Shown here piece after piece: positions 32,419 to 39,824 of a DNA stretch of 49,886 nucleotides (the first letter of the stretch is position 1; each line of letters begins with the position of its first letter). Source of the stretch: Dyadobacter jiangsuensis (GTDB taxonomy: Bacteria; Bacteroidota; Bacteroidia; Cytophagales; Spirosomataceae); assembly GCF_003014695.1 (NCBI RefSeq), contig NZ_PYAS01000028.1, positions 1-49,886 of the forward strand. The letters run 5' to 3'. Under the pieces are notes generated by a model. That model did not search any database. It worked only from the letters and a program-made list of their open reading frames with translations, and had not been told where the DNA came from. Made by a program: the position numbers and the translations under genes.

Positions 32419-33762
32419 ATGCAGCCCGTAGACCGGCATACCCTACACGAACTACAACTCCTGCCCGAAAACAGCCGGACAGCCAGTATTTTCGCCTTCT
32501 ACAACCGCACCGAAACGCTCGGCGGCGGCGATTATCTCAAAAGCATTATCACCAGGCCCAAGGAAACGCCCGAAGACGTCATTCGTTTTCAGGACTTGCT
32601 AAAAGCCATTGCGCGGCGCCCGACGGCCTGGCAGGTTAATATTGCCAAAGCATATGCCGCCGCAGCCGAAAGCTACTATGCATTGAGCGTAGCGCATTCG
32701 ATGTCGCAGGATGTGATCAAGCATTGGTTTGATACCTGGTTGTATTCGGTTAAAAACAAGGGGGAATATTACCGCATTCAAAGCGGCGTGCTGGCAACGC
32801 TGCGGCTGGTCAGGGCGGTTCAATCTACTTTGGATCATCTCGCGGAGACTGCTATTCCCGAGGAAATTTCCGAAGACATCTGCGAACTCAGAAAGTTTAT
32901 CTTCTCCCCCATTCTGTCTATGTTTTTGAGGAAAAATGATCAGCGACTATCCGACAGATCGATCTTTTACCTTGACTACCATTTGCGGATCAGTCACAGG
33001 AAGGAATTCCGGCAAATGCTCGACACACTTTACAAGCTGGATGCCTGCCTGGCGATCGTCAAGGCAGCCAAACGTCATCAGCTTACCTTTCCGGTTTTTG
33101 ATTCACATTCCAAAGATTTCGATGCCCGTGAAGCCTGGCACCCGCTCATTACCGGCGCAATCGCCAACGATCTGAGCCTGGCCGGTAATAATCCCGTGTG
33201 CATCCTCACCGGCGCGAATACCAGCGGCAAGACGACATTTCTCAAAACCTGCGGCATTCTTGTCTATCTCGCTCATCTGGGCTGGCCGGTACCTGCGAAA
33301 TCACTGCATTTACCATTTATCGACCGGCTCTTCACCTCCATTCACCTATCCGACGATCTTGACCAGGGTTTCAGCCATTTTTACAATGAAATGATGCGTA
33401 TCAAACAGATTTCCGAAGCATTGAGCAACGGAGAACAATGCTTTGTGATCGTGGATGAATTATTCCGCGGGACTAATCAGGAAGATGCTTTGCATTGTTC
33501 CAAAACGGTGCTCGATGGTTTTGCAAACTTCGACGGCTCCGGTTTTCTGGTATCGACCCACATTCATGAGTTGATCACGCATTACTCCGGCCATTCCAAG
33601 CTCAGCTTCCGCTGCTTCCGGACTCATATTACCGACAATCAGTTTCAAAACACATTTAAGATCGAAGAAGGCGCCGCATTTGAAAAAGTAGGCAGGCTGA
33701 TCATGGATCAAACCGGCGTAACTGCATTGCTTCAAAAAGCAAAAAGGCCCTCATCGAAATGA
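32419..33762 (+). CDS. Short MutS-like ATPase
   Basis: A 447-residue protein with the MutS lever and clamp-type helical region (residues about 30-250) and the MutS ATPase domain: Walker A LTGANTSGKTTFLKT, the SIHLSDDLDQGFSHFYNEMMRIKQI segment, Walker B CFVIVDELFRGTNQEDA and the following STHIHEL. It lacks the N-terminal mismatch-binding domain of MutS and also the MutS2 Smr nuclease domain, so it is not a standard mismatch sensor. Similar truncated MutS-family proteins occur in Bacteroidota without a settled role. The ATG at 32419 fits the -7 box upstream. Confidence 0.85.
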   Translation: MQPVDRHTLHELQLLPENSRTASIFAFYNRTETLGGGDYLKSIITRPKETPEDVIRFQDLLKAIARRPTAWQVNIAKAYAAAAESYYALSVAHSMSQDVIKHWFDTWLYSVKNKGEYYRIQSGVLATLRLVRAVQSTLDHLAETAIPEEISEDICELRKFIFSPILSMFLRKNDQRLSDRSIFYLDYHLRISHRKEFRQMLDTLYKLDACLAIVKAAKRHQLTFPVFDSHSKDFDAREAWHPLITGAIANDLSLAGNNPVCILTGANTSGKTTFLKTCGILVYLAHLGWPVPAKSLHLPFIDRLFTSIHLSDDLDQGFSHFYNEMMRIKQISEALSNGEQCFVIVDELFRGTNQEDALHCSKTVLDGFANFDGSGFLVSTHIHELITHYSGHSKLSFRCFRTHITDNQFQNTFKIEEGAAFEKVGRLIMDQTGVTALLQKAKRPSSK

Positions 33763-33773
33763 GAGCCCTTTTT
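33746..33773. terminator. Bidirectional terminator between the MutS-like gene and serS
   Basis: GGCCCTCAT and ATGAGAGCC (33746-33767) pair with one mismatch around a 4-base loop, with A and T tracts on either side. The stop codon of the MutS-like gene lies inside the stem. It serves both convergent genes. Confidence 0.8.
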
Positions 33774-33793
33774 GCGTCAGCATTTCAAATGCA

Positions 33794-35086
33794 TTATTCG
33801 ATCACATCGAAACCGCAGAACGGCACGAGTACGGCAGGTACTTTCACGGTCCCATCGGCTTGCTGGTTGTTTTCCAGCAATGCGGCCAGAATACGCGGCA
33901 ATGCCAATGCAGATCCGTTCAATGTATGAAGGAGCTGTGTTTTCTTATCCGCATTCTTGTAGCGGAGTTTCAGACGGTTGGCCTGGTAGGTTTCAAAGTT
34001 GGAAACAGAACTACATTCGAGCCAACGCTGCTGCCCGGCCGACCATACTTCAAAATCGTAGGTCAATGCGGACGTGAAACCCATATCGCCGCCGCACAAG
34101 CGCAGAATGCGGTAAGGCAATTCCAGCTTTTCGAGCAGGCTTTTCACATGCTCCACCATTTCGTCTAGCGCTTTGTACGATTCCTCCGGCTTGTTGATCT
34201 GTACAATTTCCACCTTATCAAACTGATGCAACCGGTTCAGCCCGCGTACGTGCGCGCCCCAGCTACCCGCCTCACGACGGAAGCACGGCGTGAATGCTAC
34301 GTTTTTCACAGGCAGCTCGCTTTCAGCCACGATCACATCGCGGTAGAGGTTGGTAACCGGCACTTCGGCGGTCGGGATCAGGTACAGATCATCCACCGTA
34401 GCGTGGTACATCTGGCCTTCCTTATCCGGCAACTGGCCTGTCGCAAAACCAGAATCCGCATTCACCACGATCGGCGGCTGCACTTCGTTATAACCTGCAT
34501 TGCCTGCCTCATTGAGGAAGAATGCGATCATAGCGCGCTGCAAACGGGCGGCTTTGCCTTTGTATATGGGAAAACCAGCGCCGGTAATTTTGTTGCCGAG
34601 TTCAAAATCGATGATCGGGGCCAGGTTACCACCCAGTTTCTTGATCAGGTCCCAATGCGGTAATGCGCCCTCGTGCAATTCCGGTTTGGCACCAGCTTCG
34701 AGAACAGTTACGTTGTCGTCGGCGGTGCGGCCTTCCGGAACGCTTTCGTGCGGAAGGTTCGGCAGCTTCACGAGCTCTTGCAGCAACGTCTCTTCAAACG
34801 CCTTGTGTTCCTCTTCCAATGCTTTGGAACGCTCTTTCAACACGGCGGTGTCGGCCTTGGCGGCTTCCGCCTCGGCTTTCTGGCCGGCTTTCATCAAAGC
34901 GCCAATTTCCTTGGCCTTGTTGTTGGATGCAGCCAGCACATCGTCCAGGTCCTGCTGGATCTGGCGGCGCTTGCCATCGAGCTCAATAATGCGGTCTACC
35001 GCCTGCTCGGCATCTTTGAAATGCTTTTTGGTCAATCCCGCGATGGTCAGTTCCCGGTTTTCGCGGATAAAATTGGTTTGTAACAT
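33794..35086 (-). CDS. serS: Seryl-tRNA synthetase
   Basis: SerS (430 aa) charges tRNA-Ser. The N-terminal long coiled-coil arm (residues about 30-100, RRQIQQDLDDVLAASNNKAKEIG and LKERSKALEEEHKAFEE) binds the tRNA. The class II core shows motif 2 FTPCFRREAGSWG and motif 3 GSALALPRILAALLENNQ, plus TAEVPVTNLYRD. Length is standard. It follows the aspartate kinase gene by 12 bases and is probably co-transcribed with it. Confidence 0.98.
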   Translation of the reverse strand: MLQTNFIRENRELTIAGLTKKHFKDAEQAVDRIIELDGKRRQIQQDLDDVLAASNNKAKEIGALMKAGQKAEAEAAKADTAVLKERSKALEEEHKAFEETLLQELVKLPNLPHESVPEGRTADDNVTVLEAGAKPELHEGALPHWDLIKKLGGNLAPIIDFELGNKITGAGFPIYKGKAARLQRAMIAFFLNEAGNAGYNEVQPPIVVNADSGFATGQLPDKEGQMYHATVDDLYLIPTAEVPVTNLYRDVIVAESELPVKNVAFTPCFRREAGSWGAHVRGLNRLHQFDKVEIVQINKPEESYKALDEMVEHVKSLLEKLELPYRILRLCGGDMGFTSALTYDFEVWSAGQQRWLECSSVSNFETYQANRLKLRYKNADKKTQLLHTLNGSALALPRILAALLENNQQADGTVKVPAVLVPFCGFDVIE

Positions 35087-35098
35087 AATGCTGTGTGA

Positions 35099-36457
35099 TC
35101 AGGGAGCAGTGAAAATGTCCTTCATCGCATCCTCGTAAAAGAACAGGCGCTCGTTGAGGACATTCAACGCTTCCGCTTTGTATTTTGAATGGATCAGCAA
35201 CGACAGGTTGTGTTCCGAAGCACCGTACGAAATCATTCGTATTGGAATGTTTTTCATCGCATCGAGCACTTTCAGGGCGATACCCTCTTTGTCGGCGCTG
35301 AAATTACCTACGATACAAATGATGTTCTGATCGCGGTCATGCTCCTCCAAATCAGCGAATTCGCGCAATTCGGCACTGATCTGTTCCAGGTTTTCGGAGT
35401 TATCGATCGTTACCGACACCGATACTTCGGAAGTCGTGATCATATCCACCGGAGTTTTATATTTTTCGAAGATCTCAAACACTCTCCGAAGGAAGCCGTA
35501 AGCATTCAGCATACGGGTCGAGTGGATGTAGATCGCCGTGATATTGTCTTTCGCGGCAATAGCCTTGATGTCGCGATCGGAAGTTTGGGTCGCGATAAGC
35601 GTTCCGGGCGCTTCGGGCTGCATGGTGTTTTTCAAGCGAACCGGTACACCGCGCAATTTGGCAGGGGTAATGGTGCTTGGGTGCAAAATTTTCGCACCGA
35701 AGTACGCCAGTTCAGCCGCCTCTTCGAACGTCAGCTCGCGGATCGGGAAGGTACGCTTCACAATGCGTGGGTCGTTGTTATGCATTCCGTCGATATCGGT
35801 CCAGATCTGGATTTCGTCCGCACGGATGGCACCGCCGATCAATGAAGCCGTGTAGTCCGAACCACCTCTTTTCAGGTTATCCACTTCTTCGCGCGGGTTG
35901 CGGCAAATGAAACCTTGCGTTACAATCGTCTGCTTATCGGTATATTGGTTCAGAATCGTTACCAATTTCTCCTCGATCGTCGCCAGTTCGGGCTCGCCGT
36001 CGGCGTCGATGCGCATGAAATCCAATGCAGGCAACAATACCGAGCTTTCACCTTTTTCTTCCAGATAAGCCTGGAACATTTTAGTACTCAATATCTCACC
36101 TTCCGCAACAAGTTCTTTCTCCTGCTTGATAGTGAATGGCTTCACGCTTACCACGGATTTGATAAACCCGAATTCAGAATCCACGATCTGCTGACCAGCC
36201 GCAAGACCCTCAGGTGTCGAGTACAGTTCCTTGATAAACAGATCATAATGATTTTTCAACTCTTCAATCAAAGCCGCAGCCTTGGCATCGTCATACGATT
36301 TGGCCGCTTCTCCGATAGCGATCAGCGCATTGGTAGAACCGGACAAAGCCGACAATACCACAATTTTACGATTAGGATCATTGTTGAGGAGTTCGCGGAT
36401 TGAGTGCATACGCTCAGGCTTCCCTACCGAAGTACCGCCAAATTTCCAGACTTGCAT
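35099..36457 (-). CDS. Aspartate kinase
   Basis: A monofunctional aspartokinase (452 aa) for the first step of lysine, threonine and methionine synthesis. It opens MQVWKFGGTSVGKPERM, with the kinase motif KFGGTSVG, then VVLSALSGSTNALI, GGSDYTASLIGGAI and IWTDIDGMHNNDPRIV. Two ACT domains follow (about 300-452; NITAIYIHSTRM and QNIICIVGNFSADKEGIA), which give feedback control by amino acids. No homoserine dehydrogenase domain is fused. Its upstream region is filled with the 10-bp repeat arrays that separate it from ribH. Confidence 0.95.
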   Translation of the reverse strand: MQVWKFGGTSVGKPERMHSIRELLNNDPNRKIVVLSALSGSTNALIAIGEAAKSYDDAKAAALIEELKNHYDLFIKELYSTPEGLAAGQQIVDSEFGFIKSVVSVKPFTIKQEKELVAEGEILSTKMFQAYLEEKGESSVLLPALDFMRIDADGEPELATIEEKLVTILNQYTDKQTIVTQGFICRNPREEVDNLKRGGSDYTASLIGGAIRADEIQIWTDIDGMHNNDPRIVKRTFPIRELTFEEAAELAYFGAKILHPSTITPAKLRGVPVRLKNTMQPEAPGTLIATQTSDRDIKAIAAKDNITAIYIHSTRMLNAYGFLRRVFEIFEKYKTPVDMITTSEVSVSVTIDNSENLEQISAELREFADLEEHDRDQNIICIVGNFSADKEGIALKVLDAMKNIPIRMISYGASEHNLSLLIHSKYKAEALNVLNERLFFYEDAMKDIFTAP

Positions 36458-36470
36458 AACTAATTTTGAA

Positions 36471-36498
36471 TGGTTGAATTTTGAATGATTGAATGATT
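36471..36498. repeat. Degenerate TTGAATG direct repeat
   Basis: TTGAAT-containing units of seven or eight bases repeat four times directly upstream of the aspartate kinase start (TGGTTGAATT, TTGAATGATT, GAATGA). It is a small low-complexity stretch next to the 10-bp arrays. Confidence 0.45.
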
Positions 36499-36500
36499 TT

Positions 36501-36660
36501 TGTCAGGTGTGGTCAGGAATGGTCAAGAGGTTGTCATGGATGGTCATTAGTTGTCATTGATTGTTTTAATAAAACTACATTCTAATGACCCAATAACCAC
36601 ACCTGACAATTCTTGACCACACTTGACAATTCCTGACGACACCTGACTACGCCTGACCGT
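36501..36660. repeat. Two opposed 10-bp repeat arrays (GTCAGG and CCTGAC)
   Basis: GTCA cores occur at 36502, 36512, 36522, 36533, 36543 and 36553 in units like GGTCAGGAAT. After a 30-base AT-rich centre, TGAC cores occur at 36604, 36614, 36624, 36634, 36644 and 36654 in units like CCTGACAATT. The spacing is 10 bases almost throughout, about one helical turn. The two arrays are in inverse orientation and could pair. The right array enters the ribH gene and contains its stop codon. Confidence 0.8.
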
Positions 36661-37150
36661 TAACAGCTTGTGCCTTAAGCCCGATCATCTTGATCGCCGT
36701 AATGGCCGCCTCGTCGCCTTTGTTGCCGTGCACGCCACCTGAACGTTCCAGTGCTTGTTCCATATTGTTAGGCGTCAGAACCCCGAAGATTACTGGTTTG
36801 TCGTATTTAAGGCTCACATTGGTAATGCCTTGCGCTACCGCGTGGTTGATGTAATCGTTGTGCTTGGTTTCGCCCTGGATTACTACACCCAATGCGATCA
36901 CCGCATCGATATCAGCGCGTTGAGCGAACCACTGCGAGGCCATGGTCAGCTCGAAGCTGCCCGGCACATTGCCTCTGACGATATTCGCAGGCAGTGCCCC
37001 GTAGGTGATCAGGGTTTGATAAGCTCCCTCGAACAGCTTTTCGGTCACTTCGCTGTTCCATTCGGCTACCGCGATCGCGAATTTTTTATTACTGATATCC
37101 GGAAGTCCTTCCGTTGTGAATACGCTTAGATTTTTATCGGCACTTGACAT
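36647..37150 (-). CDS. ribH: 6,7-dimethyl-8-ribityllumazine synthase
   Basis: RibH (167 aa) forms the lumazine precursor of riboflavin and assembles into capsid-like shells. Motifs are FAIAVAEWNSEVTEKL, the GSFEL segment in VPGSFELTMASQW, ALGVVIQGETKHNDYI with the catalytic His and VIFGVLTPNNMEQALERSGG. The last residues and stop codon lie in the 10-bp repeat array, so the C-terminal AVNGQA may be repeat-derived. Confidence 0.96.
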   Translation of the reverse strand: MSSADKNLSVFTTEGLPDISNKKFAIAVAEWNSEVTEKLFEGAYQTLITYGALPANIVRGNVPGSFELTMASQWFAQRADIDAVIALGVVIQGETKHNDYINHAVAQGITNVSLKYDKPVIFGVLTPNNMEQALERSGGVHGNKGDEAAITAIKMIGLKAQAVNGQA

Positions 37151-37208
37151 TGATTTTCAATGGGTTTATGAAAAACAGGTATGATTTAAGGTTTTGGATT
37201 AAATGAAT

Positions 37209-37246
37209 AAAAAAAGGATAAAACCGTAGTCGGCTTTATCCTTTTT
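37209..37246. terminator. Intrinsic terminator downstream of the TPR gene
   Basis: GGATAAAACCG and CGGCTTTATCC (37216-37241) pair around a tagt loop with one mismatch, flanked by an A-tract on the left and CTTTTT on the right, so it can act on both strands. It ends the TPR transcript on the minus strand. Confidence 0.85.
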
Positions 37247-37267
37247 CAGAAACAGAATGGTTAACCA

Positions 37268-37969
37268 TTATTTGCCGACCTGTCCCTCTAATAATCCCAT
37301 ATATTTCTTGGCATTCACCACTTCCGAGGAAAGTGGGAACTCGTCAACAACACGTTTATACGTAGCCACAGCGTCAGCAGGCTGGTTAGCCTTCTCCTGC
37401 GCGAGTGCGAGTTTCATCAGATAAACGGGTGTAAAATATTCGTTCTTCTCATAATCAGCAGCTTTTTGATAGTATGAGATAGCCTCAGCGGCTTGATTTT
37501 TTTCAAGATAGGCGTCACCGATCAATGACTGAGCACGTGCGTGGATCAACAGATCGGAAGAGCTGAATGATTGCAGACGGCTGATAGCCTCGTCATATTT
37601 GCCTTGTTTCAGCAAAGCCACACCTGCGTAGAAGCTTGCAAGGTTGCTGGCGTCGGTTCCTTTGTAATTGTCAGCGATAGACAAAAGGCCTTCGTTACCA
37701 CCGGCTCCGTTCAATGCTTTTTGCAATGAATCCGCTTCAAAATCGTACACGACACTGGCAAGTGCATTCTGGGCAGTGCCTTCCTGACCATCTATATAAA
37801 AACGGTAACCCGCGAAACCAGCAATAGCAACCACAACCGCCACCCCGATTCCAAGAACAACCTTACGGTTTTTAAGGAAAAAAACCTCAGCTTTATTGAT
37901 CTGGCCTGCTAATGCCTCCGGAGATTCAATGATTTCAATCCCGGATTCGCCCGTATTTTTCTTGCTCAT
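37268..37969 (-). CDS. Membrane-anchored TPR protein (YfgM-like)
   Basis: A 233-residue protein from the ATG at 37969. A cytoplasmic N-terminus is followed by one membrane helix (residues about 36-55, VVLGIGVAVVVAIAGFAGYRF), and then by TPR-type helices: NLASFYAGVALLKQGKYDEAISRL, IHARAQSLIGDAYLEKNQAAEAISYYQKAADYEKN and LMKLALAQEKANQPADAVATYKRVVDEFP. The plan resembles YfgM, which escorts proteins at the Sec translocon, but this may be only shared architecture. The promoter is at 37994-38023. Confidence 0.82.
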   Translation of the reverse strand: MSKKNTGESGIEIIESPEALAGQINKAEVFFLKNRKVVLGIGVAVVVAIAGFAGYRFYIDGQEGTAQNALASVVYDFEADSLQKALNGAGGNEGLLSIADNYKGTDASNLASFYAGVALLKQGKYDEAISRLQSFSSSDLLIHARAQSLIGDAYLEKNQAAEAISYYQKAADYEKNEYFTPVYLMKLALAQEKANQPADAVATYKRVVDEFPLSSEVVNAKKYMGLLEGQVGK

Positions 37970-37993
37970 ATCAAATAATTCGATTTTGGAGTG

Positions 37994-38023
37994 CAAAGTT
38001 ATGAAAAACTTGTTAAGTCAAAA
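37994..38023 (-). promoter_or_regulatory. Promoter of the TPR gene
   Basis: On the minus strand a TTTTG -33 element (38019-38023) and TAACTTTG -7 box (37994-38001) are 17 bases apart, about 25 bases before the start codon. Confidence 0.6.
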
Positions 38024-38150
38024 CAAGTTAGGTCACAATTCTTTAAGTTATATATTTCCCGCCAACCGTTAGTTAACGAAAGGCTTACGGTGACAAATGC
38101 ATTTCAGGCCCTTCGATTTGTAAGTCAATATATTATGCCACCCCAAAAAC

Positions 38151-38190
38151 AAAAACTGCGCGGTAACAGTGTCACCGCGCGGCATTTTTT
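38151..38190. terminator. Intrinsic terminator downstream of glyA
   Basis: GCGCGGT (38158-38164) and ACCGCGC (38174-38180), with an inner AC/GT pair, form a strong stem. On the minus strand it is followed by AGTTTTTG, fitting termination of glyA. A T-run on the plus side also makes it bidirectional. Confidence 0.82.
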
Positions 38191-38205
38191 TATTACTATT
38201 TTATA

Positions 38206-39507
38206 TTAATACAATGGGTATTGTTTCATCCATTCGTTCACTTCTGTTTTCACAGCGGCGATTTTCGCGTCGTTGTCGTTGTTTACCAGAACGGTATCAA
38301 CGAGGTCAACGATACGTTCCATATCCGCCTCAACCAATCCGCGGGTGGTCATCGCGGCAGTACCTACGCGCATACCCGAGGTTACCATCGGTGATTTGTC
38401 GTCGAAAGGCACCATGTTTTTGTTGATGGTGATGTCCGCTTTGATCAATGTGTTCTCAGCCAATTTACCAGTCAAACCTGATTCTACACCATTTTTAGTG
38501 CGGAGGTCGATCAGCATCAGGTGGTTGTCGGTACCACCTGAGATAATGCGGTAACCTTTGTCAACGAATGCCTTAGCCATTGCCTGGGCGTTTTTCGCAA
38601 CCTGGGTAGCGTAGTTATAGTATCCTTCGCTCAATGCTTCACCGAATGCAACGGCTTTGGCAGCGATAATGTGCTCCAACGGTCCGCCTTGTGTGCCCGG
38701 GAATACGCCCGAATCCAAAAGCGACGACATGGTACGCAGTGCGCCTTTCGGAGTTTTGATGCCGAAAGGATTTTCGAAATCGTTGCGCATCATGATCACA
38801 CCGCCGCGTGGGCCTCGAAGTGTCTTATGAGTTGTAGTAGTAACAATGTGGCAGTGATCGAACGGATCTTTCAAAAGACCTTTCGCGATCAAACCGGCAG
38901 GGTGGGAGATATCCGCCATCAGCAATGCACCGATTTTGTCGGCCACTGCACGCAGGCGCTCGTAATCCCAGTCGCGGCTATATGCAGATGCTCCGCAGAT
39001 CAAAAGCTTCGGACGCTCTTTCAATGCAGTTTCTTCTACTTTATCCCAGTCGATCAGACCAGTTTCTGCCTCCACACCATAAAATACAGGCTGGAAATAT
39101 TTACCTGAAATGTTCACAGGCGAACCGTGTGTAAGGTGGCCGCCGTGCGCCAGGTTGAAGCCCATGATCTTGTCGCCGGGGTTCAAACAAGCAAGGAAAA
39201 CAGCCGTATTGGCTTGTGCTCCCGAATGTGGCTGTACGTTAGCCCAGGTAGCACCGAAAAGCTCTTTCAAACGGTCGATCGCAATCTGTTCGATTTCGTC
39301 AACGACCTCGCAACCGCCGTAGTAACGCTTGCCCGGAAGACCTTCCGCATATTTGTTGGTCAACACACTGCCTGACGCCTCCATCACCTGGCGTGACGTG
39401 AAGTTTTCAGATGCGATCAGTTCGATACCAGACTCCTGGCGATGTTTTTCTCTGTTGATCAGATCAAAAATGGCGGTGTCGCGTTCAACGCTGGTGAGTG
39501 TAGACAT
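38206..39507 (-). CDS. glyA: Serine hydroxymethyltransferase
   Basis: GlyA (433 aa) interconverts serine and glycine with tetrahydrofolate as one-carbon carrier. It has LIASENFTSRQVMEASGSVLTNKYAEG, RYYGGCEVVDEIE and the PLP lysine in VTTTTHKTLRGPRGG. The ATG at 39507 (MSTLTSVERD) gives the typical start; the earlier in-frame codon at 39591 would add an unrelated hydrophobic stretch. A TATTTTTG -7 box is at 39552-39559 on this strand. Confidence 0.97.
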   Translation of the reverse strand: MSTLTSVERDTAIFDLINREKHRQESGIELIASENFTSRQVMEASGSVLTNKYAEGLPGKRYYGGCEVVDEIEQIAIDRLKELFGATWANVQPHSGAQANTAVFLACLNPGDKIMGFNLAHGGHLTHGSPVNISGKYFQPVFYGVEAETGLIDWDKVEETALKERPKLLICGASAYSRDWDYERLRAVADKIGALLMADISHPAGLIAKGLLKDPFDHCHIVTTTTHKTLRGPRGGVIMMRNDFENPFGIKTPKGALRTMSSLLDSGVFPGTQGGPLEHIIAAKAVAFGEALSEGYYNYATQVAKNAQAMAKAFVDKGYRIISGGTDNHLMLIDLRTKNGVESGLTGKLAENTLIKADITINKNMVPFDDKSPMVTSGMRVGTAAMTTRGLVEADMERIVDLVDTVLVNNDNDAKIAAVKTEVNEWMKQYPLY

Positions 39508-39685
39508 GGGATTTGTCAGAAAAAATGGTGTGATACTCGTGGAATAAGCCGCAAAAATACAAGCAATTATTTTGGAATAAAATATTAACACTTACTTTAT
39601 ATTTAAAGTGCGAAGCGGCCGGAGCAACGAATGGGACCGGATAGCCCGTACTGAGGCGGCAAGCGTAATTTTAAGTATAAGTTAT

Positions 39686-39705
39686 TTCTTAAATTATTTT
39701 AAGAA
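39686..39705 (+). promoter_or_regulatory. Palindromic operator candidate at the nagB promoter
   Basis: TTCTTAAA and TTTAAGAA are perfect inverted 8-base arms separated by TTAT. The site overlaps the -33 region of the promoter whose -7 box is at 39722, a position fit for a repressor. It could also be a chance feature of an AT-rich sequence. Confidence 0.5.
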
Positions 39706-39729
39706 TAATTGTTTTCCGTTGTACTTTTG
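39697..39729 (+). promoter_or_regulatory. Promoter of nagB-lmbE
   Basis: TACTTTTG (39722-39729) is a perfect TAnnTTTG box; TTTT at 39697-39700 is a weak -33 element 21 bases upstream. The leader is about 90 bases. Confidence 0.55.
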
Positions 39730-39824
39730 TGGTCAAATCGTTCGTGCGTGATCGAACACATGAGTAACTTGCAGTTTAATTCGAAGTCTATTCACGAAAC
39801 TCTTAAATAATTTAACATTTAGTT

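Larger units (their letters stand above)
39508..39824. other. Divergent intergenic region between glyA and nagB-lmbE
   Basis: About 317 bases. It holds the glyA -7 box (39552-39559, minus), a GC-richer block without a credible ORF (39610-39665), an AT-rich palindrome (39686-39705) and the nagB promoter (39697-39729), followed by a leader of about 90 bases. Confidence 0.6.

Noticed and set aside
36501..36660. CRISPR array
   Set aside because: Units are 10 bases in strict phase with no spacers of uniform length and no cas genes nearby.
39610..39665. Short ORFs in the GC-richer block upstream of nagB
   Set aside because: Frames are under 10 codons and lack start context.
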